Assembly (NCBI RefSeq): GCF_042649685.1
Contig: NZ_JBHRZT010000073.1
Span: 434,001 to 498,000 of the forward strand
DNA from: Bacillus_BA songklensis
GTDB taxonomy: Bacteria; Bacillota; Bacilli; Bacillales; Bacillaceae_H
DNA: 64,000 nt
Direction of reading: 5' to 3'
Shown piece after piece: positions 52,363-61,080 of this stretch (the stretch's first letter is position 1; each line of letters opens with the position of its first letter). The notes under the pieces were generated by a model, which was not told the DNA's origin, ran no database searches, and saw only the letters and a list, made by a program, of their open reading frames with translations. Position numbers and translations under genes: made by a program.

Positions 52363-53715
52363 ATGACACATGTTCGTTTTGATTATTCAAAAGCACTGAC
52401 TTTCTTTGGTGAACATGAACTTACATACTTACGTGATGCTGTGAAAGTAGCTCACCATTCTATCCATGAAAAAACAGGAGCAGGAAATGACTTTCTGGGG
52501 TGGGTGAACCTTCCTGTTGATTATGATAAAGAAGAGTTTGCCCGCATTGAAAAAGCAGCGGAGAAGATTAAATCAGATTCTGATGTATTGCTTGTAATTG
52601 GAATTGGTGGTTCTTATTTAGGAGCACGTGCAGCGATTGAGATGATGCAACATTCATTCTATAATGTCCTTCCGAAAGAAAAGCGCCAAACACCGCAAAT
52701 CTTATTCGTAGGTAACAATATCAGTTCTACATACATGAAAGACATAATGGACTTATTAGAAGGAAAAGATTTCTCCATCAATGTCATTTCAAAGTCTGGT
52801 ACGACAACAGAACCGGCCATTGCATTCCGCATTTTCCGCAAGCTTCTTGAAGAAAAATACGGTAAAGAAGAAGCGCGTAAACGTATTTATGCGACAACAG
52901 ACAAAGCGCGCGGGGCCCTAAAAACATTAGCAACGGAAGAAGGCTATGAATCGTTTGTGATTCCAGACGATGTAGGGGGCCGTTACTCTGTCTTAACTGC
53001 TGTAGGATTACTTCCGATTGCAGCAAGCGGTGCAAATATCAACGAAATGATGAATGGTGCTGCGGCAGCACGTGAAGACTTCAGCAAGTCAGAGCTAGAG
53101 GAAAATGCTGCTTATCAATATGCTGCTGTCCGTAATGCGCTTTACAACAAAGGAAAAACAATCGAAATGCTGATTAACTATGAACCGGCATTGCAATACT
53201 TTGCCGAGTGGTGGAAGCAATTGTTCGGTGAGAGTGAAGGGAAAGACCAAAAAGGTATTTTCCCTTCATCAGCCAACTTCTCGACAGACCTTCATTCATT
53301 AGGACAATATGTTCAAGAAGGCCGTCGCGACCTATTTGAAACGGTCTTAAAGGTAGAGAAACCTCGCCATGAGTTAACAATTGAGGCGGAAGAAAACGAT
53401 TTAGACGGCTTAAACTATTTGGCTGGTAAAACGGTTGATTTTGTGAACACAAAAGCATTTGAAGGTACAATGTTAGCTCATACAGACGGCGGCGTACCAA
53501 ACTTAGTCGTAACATTACCTGAATTAAATGAGTATACATTTGGTTACGTTGTATACTTCTTTGAAAAAGCTTGTGCGATGAGCGGTTACTTATTAGGGGT
53601 TAATCCGTTCGATCAACCAGGTGTAGAAGCTTACAAAGTAAACATGTTTGCGCTTCTTGGCAAACCAGGATTTGAAGAGAAAAAAGCGGAATTAGAAAAA
53701 CGCTTAAATCGTTAA
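52363..53715 (+). CDS. pgi: Glucose-6-phosphate isomerase
   Basis: 450-aa glycolytic isomerase, the B. subtilis Pgi length when started at the second ATG (MTHVRFDYSKAL) after GGAGGAACAA. SIS-domain signatures: VISKSGTTTEPA, the catalytic Glu region GIFPSSANFSTDLHSLGQYVQEG and the Lys in GVNPFDQPGVEAYK. Frame upstream to 52306 is unsupported. Terminator follows. Confidence 0.96.
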   Translation: MTHVRFDYSKALTFFGEHELTYLRDAVKVAHHSIHEKTGAGNDFLGWVNLPVDYDKEEFARIEKAAEKIKSDSDVLLVIGIGGSYLGARAAIEMMQHSFYNVLPKEKRQTPQILFVGNNISSTYMKDIMDLLEGKDFSINVISKSGTTTEPAIAFRIFRKLLEEKYGKEEARKRIYATTDKARGALKTLATEEGYESFVIPDDVGGRYSVLTAVGLLPIAASGANINEMMNGAAAAREDFSKSELEENAAYQYAAVRNALYNKGKTIEMLINYEPALQYFAEWWKQLFGESEGKDQKGIFPSSANFSTDLHSLGQYVQEGRRDLFETVLKVEKPRHELTIEAEENDLDGLNYLAGKTVDFVNTKAFEGTMLAHTDGGVPNLVVTLPELNEYTFGYVVYFFEKACAMSGYLLGVNPFDQPGVEAYKVNMFALLGKPGFEEKKAELEKRLNR

Positions 53716-53720
53716 GCTAT

Positions 53721-53755
53721 AAATAAGCCCAACCGTTGCGGTTGGGCTTATTTAC
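53721..53755 (+). terminator. pgi terminator
   Basis: AAATAAGCCCAACCG pairs with CGGTTGGGCTTATTT. Confidence 0.88.
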
Positions 53756-53848
53756 GCTTTTTTATGAATGGAAGGGAATCTTGCCGCTTGGTGAAGCGGG
53801 ATAAAAAGAAAGAGAAGGGACATTCTAATCAAAAAAGGGGTGTGTCCA

Positions 53849-54256
53849 ATGATTGAAATTCCTTCAAAATTAGAAGGGAAATCTTTTAAATTGTTTAATC
53901 TGGAGCAAGAGTTAAAGTCTTTAGGATACACAATTGGAGGAAACTGGGATTATGACCACGGTTCTTTTGACTACAAGATTGACGATGAAGTTGGCTATCA
54001 ATTTTTACGTCTTCCTTTTCAAGCGAGTGATGGACAATTAGATTCAAATGGGACTACAGTAAAATTAGGGCGTCCATACTTGCTTTCACACAAATATCAA
54101 ATTGGTTTAGATGACCACGTCCATGTAGGCAATGTCAAATCTTCTTTTGATCAATTTTCCGAACCGCAAGACCCTGATGCCGGCTTTCCTGAAAAATATA
54201 TTGATTTAGGGAAATCATTAGTAAAAGAACTAGAGAATACATTATTAAATAGATAA
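53849..54256 (+). CDS. yugN: YugN-like family protein
   Basis: 135-aa YugN-like protein, function unknown. IEIPSKLEGKSFKLFNLEQELKSLGY and GGNWDYDHGSFDYKID are family segments. ATG follows AAGGGGTG. Convergent with the potassium channel gene yugO, as in B. subtilis. Confidence 0.85.
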   Translation: MIEIPSKLEGKSFKLFNLEQELKSLGYTIGGNWDYDHGSFDYKIDDEVGYQFLRLPFQASDGQLDSNGTTVKLGRPYLLSHKYQIGLDDHVHVGNVKSSFDQFSEPQDPDAGFPEKYIDLGKSLVKELENTLLNR

Positions 54257-54279
54257 AGGATTATATTTCCTTTATCTAT

Positions 54280-55056
54280 TTAATCCTGGAAGTCTGTATC
54301 GAATAAATGCTGGTACATAACTTGTCCTGCCAAATGATTGGTTCGAATAATCTCGTTGGCCCCGGCGTGCCGGGCATTTAACTCTTGGGTAGGAGTCAGA
54401 ATTTCTACAATCGAGTAAGCAGAAGGGTTCATGCCTTTCACTGCGATTAAAGTCAAGACGGTTTGCATGTCAGCAAGCTCCTCTGTTTTAGAAGGGTCTG
54501 CTGTAATCATTACTTTAGATGCTTCTTGGATATTTGCTCTTTGCAGGGTATGTGAATGGGTAGGGTTCCCTCTAATAAAGTGCAAATAGGGAGTAACCAT
54601 TGGTTTTTTGGATAGACTTTCATCAATTAATACAAGATGAATACCAAGCTGCGCTTCTATATATTGAGTTAGGATGGACTTTACCCTTTCATTCCAGCCG
54701 ACAAGAATAATATGTTTCTTTCCTGTGTAGGCTAAACTTCCATCTAGGTATGCATTTTCTTTAGCAACAGCAATAGAGGAGAGCGTAATAAAATATGTAC
54801 TGATAAATCCTGTACCAAACAAAATTAATATCATCCCCACTACTTTCCCGGCTGCCGTTTCTGGAACAGAATCTCCATAGCCAACGGTTGAAATAGTTAC
54901 AACGGCCCACCAGATTCCCTCGAACCATGATGCGAACTTTTTCGGCTCCAATAGATGGATGGTAATGCCAAAGGTTGTAATGAAGAAGATACTTAGAACA
55001 GCAAGCCGGAATAAGATAGAATGGCGAAAAAAACGAAATAAAAAATGTTCAGGCAA
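54280..55056 (-). CDS. yugO: Potassium channel YugO (pore plus RCK domain)
   Basis: 258-aa two-TM potassium channel. Membrane span (LFRLAVLSIFFITTFGITIH), pore with selectivity filter TISTVGYGD, second span, then a TrkA-N/RCK nucleotide-binding domain starting at KHIILVGWNERV. Start is a TTG after GGGAGGT; the frame to 55098 lacks a site. B. subtilis YugO is longer (about 328 aa) and functions in electrical signalling in biofilms, so this copy may lack a C-terminal RCK subdomain. Confidence 0.85.
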   Translation of the reverse strand: MPEHFLFRFFRHSILFRLAVLSIFFITTFGITIHLLEPKKFASWFEGIWWAVVTISTVGYGDSVPETAAGKVVGMILILFGTGFISTYFITLSSIAVAKENAYLDGSLAYTGKKHIILVGWNERVKSILTQYIEAQLGIHLVLIDESLSKKPMVTPYLHFIRGNPTHSHTLQRANIQEASKVMITADPSKTEELADMQTVLTLIAVKGMNPSAYSIVEILTPTQELNARHAGANEIIRTNHLAGQVMYQHLFDTDFQD

Positions 55057-55130
55057 GAAAAAATACCTCCCACATAGATTGATTTTATTATTTCCCAATC
55101 TTGATGAAGGTATAATATAAACATTATGTC

Positions 55131-55406
55131 CTAAGCTTTTGGCTCGAAAAATTCAACCCATTCTCCATCCGGTCCATAGAAAAATAAATATTTTGCTCCG
55201 TTTGGCAATGTTGTGATTTCCTCATCGACAAAAGTAACGTTTAATTCTTTTAACCGTTCTTTTTCTTTTTCCAAATCGGAGACAGTAAAAGCCACATGGT
55301 GGACCTTTCCCTCAGTGGGTAAATCGCTTCTGTAACCTTGGATGAGTTCAATGATGATTTGTCCATGAAATCCCAAAAAGACCAGGCTAATTTCCGGTAA
55401 TGACAT
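55131..55406 (-). CDS. VOC/glyoxalase-family protein, N-terminally short
   Basis: 91-aa protein with the second half of a VOC fold: GKVHHVAFTVSDLEKEKERL and DPDGEWVEFFEP-type ending (His and Glu metal ligands). About 40 N-terminal residues of a normal ~128-aa single-domain member are missing, including the first metal-binding His. ATG at 55406 has a good site (GAGGGGAA), so it may still be expressed. Either a remnant or a short family. Confidence 0.65.
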   Translation of the reverse strand: MSLPEISLVFLGFHGQIIIELIQGYRSDLPTEGKVHHVAFTVSDLEKEKERLKELNVTFVDEEITTLPNGAKYLFFYGPDGEWVEFFEPKA

Positions 55407-55649
55407 GAAATCATTCCCCTCTTTAAAAGTAATTAATGTAATAGGAAAGTAGTGAACGTAAAAGTCATCATTCTCTTTTGAATGGGAGTGATGAAAATTG
55501 CTTATGTAAAAGTAGTGTTAGGTTTTCTTACATAAATTTTTTTATTATACTTATATCAGAATAATATGGCAATATGTAATAGCTCTATTTTCCTCTTGGA
55601 AAAAAAGAGGAAAATACAGGTTTTTCGAGAGGAGGAAGAATGTATCTAT

Positions 55650-56279
55650 TTAGAGAATAGGGTTATTGGTTGAATGAATGGGATATAACGTGCCATCCAA
55701 GGCAAAAGAAATGCGCCCCGTTTCTTCAGAGACTACCAATATAAGGGCATCCGAACGTTCTGACAAGCCGATGGCTGCGCGATGGCGTGTTCCTACTTTC
55801 TTTTGAGTAGTAACGATTGAGGACAACGGCAAAACATTTGCTGCTGACACGATTTCATTGCCTCTAATGAGAACTGCGCCGTCATGAAGGGGACTTCCTG
55901 GATAAAAGATGGACTCAAGCAGAGTGTTCGTTAAAGTCGCTCCGATTGGCACCCCTTTTTGAATGAGACTTCCAACAGTCTGGGTGCGCTCAATTACAAT
56001 AAGAGCCCCGTGTCTTCTTTCAGATAGATGATGGGCGGCCAGAGATAAAGCCATATGATTTGGGGTGTGGGGGGATAAATACTGCTGTAAATAATAAGAA
56101 GCCGCCACAGACTGAATTTCATTGAATTGTTTTTGTAAGGTTTCAAAATCGCATAAGATACAATACTCATCATGATCAAGGCTACTAATCAACTTTTCGG
56201 TCTCGAGCATGATTTGTGTTAAGTTTTGCTTGAGCTGGTCTTTAATGGTGTTTGTTAGTGAGAAAGCATGTAAATCCAT
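55650..56279 (-). CDS. cdaS: Sporulation-specific diadenylate cyclase CdaS
   Basis: 209-aa c-di-AMP synthase of the CdaS (YojJ) type. N-terminal helical YojJ domain, then the DAC domain with the DGA motif (GSPLHDGAVLIRG) and RHR motif (GTRHRAAIGLSE). ATG follows GGAGG at 9 nt; frame upstream to 56348 is unsupported. In B. subtilis it is made in the forespore. Stands between yugO and the sulfate operon here. Confidence 0.9.
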   Translation of the reverse strand: MDLHAFSLTNTIKDQLKQNLTQIMLETEKLISSLDHDEYCILCDFETLQKQFNEIQSVAASYYLQQYLSPHTPNHMALSLAAHHLSERRHGALIVIERTQTVGSLIQKGVPIGATLTNTLLESIFYPGSPLHDGAVLIRGNEIVSAANVLPLSSIVTTQKKVGTRHRAAIGLSERSDALILVVSEETGRISFALDGTLYPIHSTNNPIL

Positions 56280-56531
56280 TGCATTAAGCCTCCAATATGA
56301 TAACCGTTCCGAAAAACAGATGTTTATTCTGGCAGAACCCTTCATCATCAGGAGGGATCTCTCACTGCTGAAAGGTTCACTTTATTTGTAATGTTTACGA
56401 AACAAGGGGGTTTATGCATGAAACAAAAATGATTTCTATGCTCATTATGAATACATATGCTAATATGCTATAATAAAAAGGTTATTTTTTACTTATATAT
56501 GTGAAACAATTCGCAATAGAAGGAGGTAAAG

Positions 56532-56630
56532 ATGCATCCCTCAAATAAACATGAAAAGCTCCTGGTCATTGTTTGTTTTGTGGTAGCCGTTATTATGCTG
56601 TTATCCTTTGCGAGAAATTTTTTTAGTTGA
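56532..56630 (+). CDS. Small single-helix membrane protein
   Basis: 32-aa ORF (MHPSNKHEKLL...) with a perfect ribosome site AAGGAGGT 5 nt upstream and an extended -10 (TGCTATAAT near 56466-56474) before it. One hydrophobic helix at about residues 10-26, then RNFFS. No family recognised. The good signals suggest a real gene, perhaps sporulation-related given cdaS divergent to it. Confidence 0.6.
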   Translation: MHPSNKHEKLLVIVCFVVAVIMLLSFARNFFS

Positions 56631-56711
56631 ATGAACATAAATAAAAGTTGGATGCCCTATATGAGGAATACTTTTCCTTTATATTTTTTGTGGAATATTT
56701 TGAAATATTAG

Positions 56712-56739
56712 TTGACAATTGACCATGATATGTTAAAAT
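56712..56739 (+). promoter_or_regulatory. Sigma-A promoter of the sulfate operon
   Basis: TTGACA, 16-nt spacer, TAAAAT. It ends 12 nt before the SAM riboswitch. Confidence 0.75.
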
Positions 56740-56750
56740 TTGAAAAAACG

Positions 56751-56860
56751 AACTTATCAAGAGTGGTGGAGGGAACTGGCCCGTGGAAACCCGGCAACCT
56801 GCAAATGCAAAAGCAAGGTGCTAATTCCAGCAAAATGTAAACCATTTTGGAAGATAAGGT
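56751..56860 (+). ncRNA. SAM-I (S-box) riboswitch
   Basis: Complete S-box: P1 CTTATC (56753) paired with GATAAG (56853), CAAGAGTGGTGGAGGGA, CTGGCCCGTGGAAACCCGGCAACC, AAGGTGCTAATTCC, and a terminal TGGAAGATAAG. Binds S-adenosylmethionine and turns the operon off. It precedes yezD-cysH and the rest, tying sulfate use to methionine status. Confidence 0.96.
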
Positions 56861-56878
56861 AAAATAGATTACCTCAAC

Positions 56879-56906
56879 AGTCTTTCTGGAATGGAGGGCT
56901 TTTTTA
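56879..56906 (+). terminator. S-box terminator
   Basis: AGTCTTTC pairs (with G-U pairs) with GGAGGGCT, followed by TTTTTTA. Expression platform of the riboswitch. Confidence 0.75.
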
Positions 56907-56955
56907 TTTGTAATGAATAATGGTGATTGAGCATTCGTCTCTAAGGAGGGCTGTG

Positions 56956-57099
56956 ATGGTAAAGCAAGAAAATATAGATGAAGTATGGAAAAACGTTGTG
57001 AAAATGTTGGAGACCATGAAATATGGATCCATTACGCTGGTTGTGCAGGACGGAAAAGTTGTCCAGCTTGAAAAAAACGAAAAAGTAAGGATTCGTTAA
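56956..57099 (+). CDS. YezD family small protein
   Basis: 47-aa DUF2292 protein (YezD-like): helix, then the beta strands YGSITLVVQDGKVVQLEKNEKVRIR. Small proteins of this family often sit in front of sulfur-assimilation genes, as here. ATG follows AAGGAGGG. A terminator separates it from cysH, so part of the transcripts may stop here. Confidence 0.85.
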   Translation: MVKQENIDEVWKNVVKMLETMKYGSITLVVQDGKVVQLEKNEKVRIR

Positions 57100-57120
57100 C
57101 AAGTCGCTGACTAGAAAAAC

Positions 57121-57166
57121 TAAAGGCGGTTTTAACCGTTTATAGAGTTAAAACCGCCTTTTTTTA
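57121..57166 (+). terminator. Terminator between yezD and cysH
   Basis: AAAGGCGGTTTTAAC pairs with GTTAAAACCGCCTTT and a T run. If active, cysH needs read-through or its own promoter. Confidence 0.85.
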
Positions 57167-57213
57167 TCGGAATAGGCAGTTTTGCCTAATAAGAAGAAAG
57201 AGGAGGTTTTAAT

Positions 57214-57927
57214 TTGACAGACCGTTTAACATTTCTAAGTTGGAATGAAGATACTCCCGATTTTCCAACAGATAATGAAACAAAAGGAGCCATTCCGGCT
57301 CTAGAGTGGGCTTTTGAGCATTACGGTGATTCTATCGTATACGCCTGCAGCTTTGGGATAGAGGGAATTGTGTTAATTGATTTAATCTCGAAAGTAAAGG
57401 AAGACGCCGAAATTGTTTTCCTGGATACCAACTTGCATTTCAAAGAGACATATGAAGTGATTGATGCCATCAAACAAAGATTTCCAAAGTTAAATATCGT
57501 CATGCAAAAGCCGGATCTGGATTTGAAAGAACAAGAGATTCTATATGGAGAAGAATTGTGGAAGAGCAATCCAAATCTATGCTGTAATATACGTAAAATT
57601 ATCCCATTACAACGTGCTCTGGAAGGAGCGGATGCATGGATATCGGGCTTGAGAAGGGAGCAATCTCCATCAAGAAGTAAAACCGAGTTTGTGAATCGGG
57701 ATTTTCGCTTCCAAAAAGTGAAAGTTTGTCCGCTGATTCATTGGACATGGAAAGAAATTTGGCGATACGTCTATAAATTCGATTTACCTTATAATCGTTT
57801 ACACGATCAAGGGTATCCGAGCATCGGTTGTGAACCTTGTACGTCTCCTGCTTATGATTTAAATGATCTCCGTTCAGGTAGATGGTCAGGACAGCAAAAG
57901 GTTGAATGCGGCCTTCATGAGTCATAA
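57214..57927 (+). CDS. cysH: (Phospho)adenosine phosphosulfate reductase CysH
   Basis: 237-aa thioredoxin-dependent reductase producing sulfite. CCNIRK and GCEPC motifs give four Cys, the [4Fe-4S] type, which suggests use of APS as well as PAPS. The catalytic Cys is in the C-terminal ECGLHES. Start is TTG after AGGAGGT. First of the sulfate genes. Confidence 0.92.
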   Translation: MTDRLTFLSWNEDTPDFPTDNETKGAIPALEWAFEHYGDSIVYACSFGIEGIVLIDLISKVKEDAEIVFLDTNLHFKETYEVIDAIKQRFPKLNIVMQKPDLDLKEQEILYGEELWKSNPNLCCNIRKIIPLQRALEGADAWISGLRREQSPSRSKTEFVNRDFRFQKVKVCPLIHWTWKEIWRYVYKFDLPYNRLHDQGYPSIGCEPCTSPAYDLNDLRSGRWSGQQKVECGLHES

Positions 57928-57945
57928 GAGAGAAGTTGAAGTGAC

Positions 57946-58335
57946 ATGTTGATTATACCGGCTTTTGTCATCGCTCTTTTCTTTGCTATAAACATCGGAG
58001 CAAGCGGAGCGGCCGCTGCTATGGGAGTGTCTTACGGTTCTGGAGCTATTAAACGTCCGGGCACAGCACTTTTTATATGCGCAATCGGCGTTTTTTAGGG
58101 GCATATATGGCAAAAGCGTATCGTGACCCAAATGTTAAAGGTTTGGATTGTGTCACCAATCGTTTCCCTTGTCATTTCCTATGTATTAGTAACCCTTTTG
58201 TTGAAGGGAGACTTTTATGCTTTTGTAGTTTTAGCCAGCGGTTGTCTGGCTACGGTTGGAATCATCAGTTTGATGAAAACCGCAAAAGAGGAGGAGAATT
58301 CGTTCTCGGAAAAAGAGGGGAAAGTTAATTTTTAA
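57946..58335 (+). pseudogene. cysP: Sulfate permease CysP remnant with internal deletion
   Basis: The first 50 codons match the N terminus of CysP (FFAINIGASGAAAAMGVSYGSGAIK) and stop at TAG 58096. From about 58120 the same frame resumes with what looks like the family C terminus (LKVWIVSPIVSLVISYVLVT). Some 220 of about 350 residues, mostly membrane segments, are missing. ATG of the N part has only a weak site. A frame shift by one base around 58094 gives FLGAYMAKAY, so the junction region may also hold a small indel. Sulfate must enter by another transporter if the operon works. Confidence 0.82.
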
Positions 58336-58383
58336 CCCAAGTAAAAAGGTAAATTTAATATAATTAAAGGGAGGATAATCATC

Positions 58384-59532
58384 ATGAGTCAAAGTATTCC
58401 ACACGGAGGAACATTAATTAATTTATTTGAACCAACTTTCAACTATGAATCTATTATTCAAGAAATCGAGCTTGATAACACTGCGTTAAGTGATCTTGAA
58501 CTTATTGGGACTGGAGCATACAGCCCGCTAAAAGGATTCTTGAAAAAAGAGGATTATGATTCGGTTGTAGATTATATGCGTCTTGCAGACGGTACTGTAT
58601 GGAGCATACCAATTACACTGCCCATTCATGAAGAAAAAGCAAATGAACTCACGATCGGTGAGTGGATAAAACTTGTAAAAGACGGGGTTGTGTACGGTGT
58701 GTTAAAATTGGAGCAATTATATACACCGGACAAGGTGAAGGAAGCGGAGCAAGTATATAGAACAAGCGAGCTTGAACACCCAGGAGTTAAAAAATTATTT
58801 GAACGGCCAAATGTTTACGCAGCAGGGGAAATTAAGCTTGTCCGCCGAACAGACAAAGATAAATTTGCCTCCTATCATCTTGACCCAAAAGAAACGAGAA
58901 GGAAATTTGCGGAGCTTGGATGGAATACAGTGGTTGGATTCCAAACGCGAAACCCTGTTCACCGCGCCCATGAATATATTCAAAAATCAGCACTTGAAAT
59001 TGTAGATGGACTCTTTTTAAATCCGCTTGTAGGAGAAACAAAGTCGGATGACATCCCGGCGGATATCCGGATGGAAAGCTATGAAGTATTGTTAGAAAAC
59101 TATTATCCCCAAGATCGAGTTTTCTTGGCGGTATTCCCTGCAGCAATGCGATACGCAGGTCCGCGTGAAGCGATCTTCCATGCAATGATTCGTAAAAATT
59201 TCGGGTGCACACACTTTATTGTCGGTCGTGACCATGCAGGTGTGGGCAATTATTATGGCACATATGATGCACAAAAAATCTTTAGTAACTTTACAAGTGA
59301 AGAACTTGGCATTACTCTGCTGTTCTTTGAACATAGCTTTTACTGCACAAAATGTGAAGGAATGGCATCGACGAAAACATGCCCACACGGCAAAGAAGAC
59401 CACATTATTCTTTCGGGAACGAAAGTAAGGGAGCTATTAAGAAACGGAGAACTTCCACCAAGCACGTTTAGCCGTAAAGAAGTAGTAGAGGTTCTTATAA
59501 AAGGATTGCAAAGACAGACGGTAAATTCTTAA
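58384..59532 (+). CDS. sat: Sulfate adenylyltransferase
   Basis: 382-aa ATP sulfurylase making APS from sulfate. QTRNPVHRAHEYIQK (nucleotide motif HXXH), GRDHAGVGNYYG and the C-terminal CTKCEGMASTKTCPHG zinc-like cluster typical of Bacillus Sat. ATG follows AGGGAGGAT. Length equals that of B. subtilis. Confidence 0.95.
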   Translation: MSQSIPHGGTLINLFEPTFNYESIIQEIELDNTALSDLELIGTGAYSPLKGFLKKEDYDSVVDYMRLADGTVWSIPITLPIHEEKANELTIGEWIKLVKDGVVYGVLKLEQLYTPDKVKEAEQVYRTSELEHPGVKKLFERPNVYAAGEIKLVRRTDKDKFASYHLDPKETRRKFAELGWNTVVGFQTRNPVHRAHEYIQKSALEIVDGLFLNPLVGETKSDDIPADIRMESYEVLLENYYPQDRVFLAVFPAAMRYAGPREAIFHAMIRKNFGCTHFIVGRDHAGVGNYYGTYDAQKIFSNFTSEELGITLLFFEHSFYCTKCEGMASTKTCPHGKEDHIILSGTKVRELLRNGELPPSTFSRKEVVEVLIKGLQRQTVNS

Positions 59533-59548
59533 GCAGGGAGAGATAGAC

Positions 59549-60148
59549 ATGGCAGGTGCAACAAATATTACATGGCATGATTCCGCCATCACAAAAAAAG
59601 AGCGGAGAGAACAAAATGGTCATCAAAGCTTTATTCTTTGGTTTACGGGTTTATCTGGTTCTGGGAAATCAACAGTGGCGAATGCAGTGGCAAAAGCATT
59701 GTTCGACCGTCAAATTCGAAATTATGTATTAGATGGTGATAACATTCGTTTTGGCCTTAACAAAAATCTGGGCTTCTCTGAAGAAGATCGAAAAGAGAAC
59801 ATCCGTCGCATCGGTGAGGTTGCCAAATTGTTTGTGGACGCTGGACAAGTGGTGCTGACTGCGTTTATTTCCCCGTTTCAAGAAGATCGAAACCAAGTAC
59901 GTCAGCTTGTAGAGGATAACGAGTTTATCGAAGTATACGTGAAATGTCCATTAGAAGAGTGCGAAAAACGCGATCCAAAGGGACTTTACCAAAAAGCAAG
60001 AAAGGGAGAAATCCGTCAATTTACGGGCATCGATTCTCCTTATGAAGAACCGGCAGCTCCCGAGCTTGTTGTTGAAACGAACCTTCATTCAGTCGAAGAG
60101 TGTGTAGATCAAGTTATTGCGTATTTAGAAGAAAGAAAGTTTATTTAA
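59549..60148 (+). CDS. cysC: Adenylylsulfate kinase CysC
   Basis: 199-aa APS kinase producing PAPS. P-loop GLSGSGKST, DGDNIRFGLNKNLGFSEEDRKENIRR, and KGLYQKARKGEI are family motifs. ATG follows CAGGGAGAG, 16 nt after sat. Confidence 0.94.
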   Translation: MAGATNITWHDSAITKKERREQNGHQSFILWFTGLSGSGKSTVANAVAKALFDRQIRNYVLDGDNIRFGLNKNLGFSEEDRKENIRRIGEVAKLFVDAGQVVLTAFISPFQEDRNQVRQLVEDNEFIEVYVKCPLEECEKRDPKGLYQKARKGEIRQFTGIDSPYEEPAAPELVVETNLHSVEECVDQVIAYLEERKFI

Positions 60149-60270
60149 AGGGAATAAAACTCCGGCATACGTAAAAGGCGGGGCGGAAAATCCTAATGCA
60201 AGTATTAAAAGAGCTACTGCGAGCTACGAGCAGGAAATGATATAAGACCAATGTAAAGGGGGGAGACAGA

Positions 60271-61065
60271 ATGGGGAAAGCCTATTTGGTTGGTGCGGGT
60301 CCTGGCGATCCAGATTTAATTACAGTAAAAGGACTAAGATGCATACAAGAAGCAGACGTTATTTTATATGATCGTTTAATAAACAAGCAACTATTAGAAT
60401 ATGCCAAGCCTAGTGCAGACTTGGTTTATTGCGGGAAGCTGCCGAATTACCATACCATGAAGCAAGAAACAATTAACAACTTTCTAGTTAAATTCGCTAA
60501 AAAGGGCAAGGTGGTAACACGGCTTAAAGGCGGGGATCCTTTCGTATTTGGCCGGGGCGGAGAAGAAGCGGAGGCACTGGCCAAAAATGGAATCCCATTT
60601 GAAATTGTTCCAGGCATTACTTCTGGTATTGCAGCATCTGCCTATGCGGGTATTCCCGTTACCCATCGCGACTATAGCGCAAGTTTTGCTTTTGTAACCG
60701 GGCATCGAAAAGATAACGAGGAAGATAATATTAAATGGGAAAGCTTAGCTAAGGGAGTAGATACATTGGCCATATACATGGGGGTAGGTAATCTCCCTTA
60801 TATATGCGAACAATTGATGAAGCATGGAAAAGACGGTGCTACTCCTGTGGCTCTTGTGCACTGGGGGACATATAAGAACCAACTTACTGTCACAGGTACA
60901 TTGAATACAATTGTGGATATCGTCCAAAAGGAGAAAGTCAAAAATCCAAGCATGATCATTGTGGGTGAAGTCGTCGCGTTACGAGAAAAACTCCGTTGGT
61001 TTGAGGGAATCCAACAAATCCAGCAAGAAAAATCTTATGAAGCATATGTGAAAGAAGCTTTTTAA
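60271..61065 (+). CDS. sumT: Uroporphyrinogen-III C-methyltransferase (SumT/YlnD)
   Basis: 264-aa SAM-dependent enzyme that makes precorrin-2 for siroheme. GAGPGDPDLITVKG at the N terminus, KGGDPFVFGRGGEEA and VPGITSGIAA are signature segments. ATG follows AAGGGGGGAG. Start of the siroheme part of the operon; siroheme serves the sulfite reductase, which is not in the window. Confidence 0.93.
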   Translation: MGKAYLVGAGPGDPDLITVKGLRCIQEADVILYDRLINKQLLEYAKPSADLVYCGKLPNYHTMKQETINNFLVKFAKKGKVVTRLKGGDPFVFGRGGEEAEALAKNGIPFEIVPGITSGIAASAYAGIPVTHRDYSASFAFVTGHRKDNEEDNIKWESLAKGVDTLAIYMGVGNLPYICEQLMKHGKDGATPVALVHWGTYKNQLTVTGTLNTIVDIVQKEKVKNPSMIIVGEVVALREKLRWFEGIQQIQQEKSYEAYVKEAF

Positions 61066-61080
61066 GAGGGGTCAGGTAAT

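Noticed and set aside
58077..58328. 83-aa frame overlapping the cysP remnant
   Set aside because: Only its first residues look CysP-like; the rest is an out-of-frame reading of the C-terminal part, which matches in another frame.
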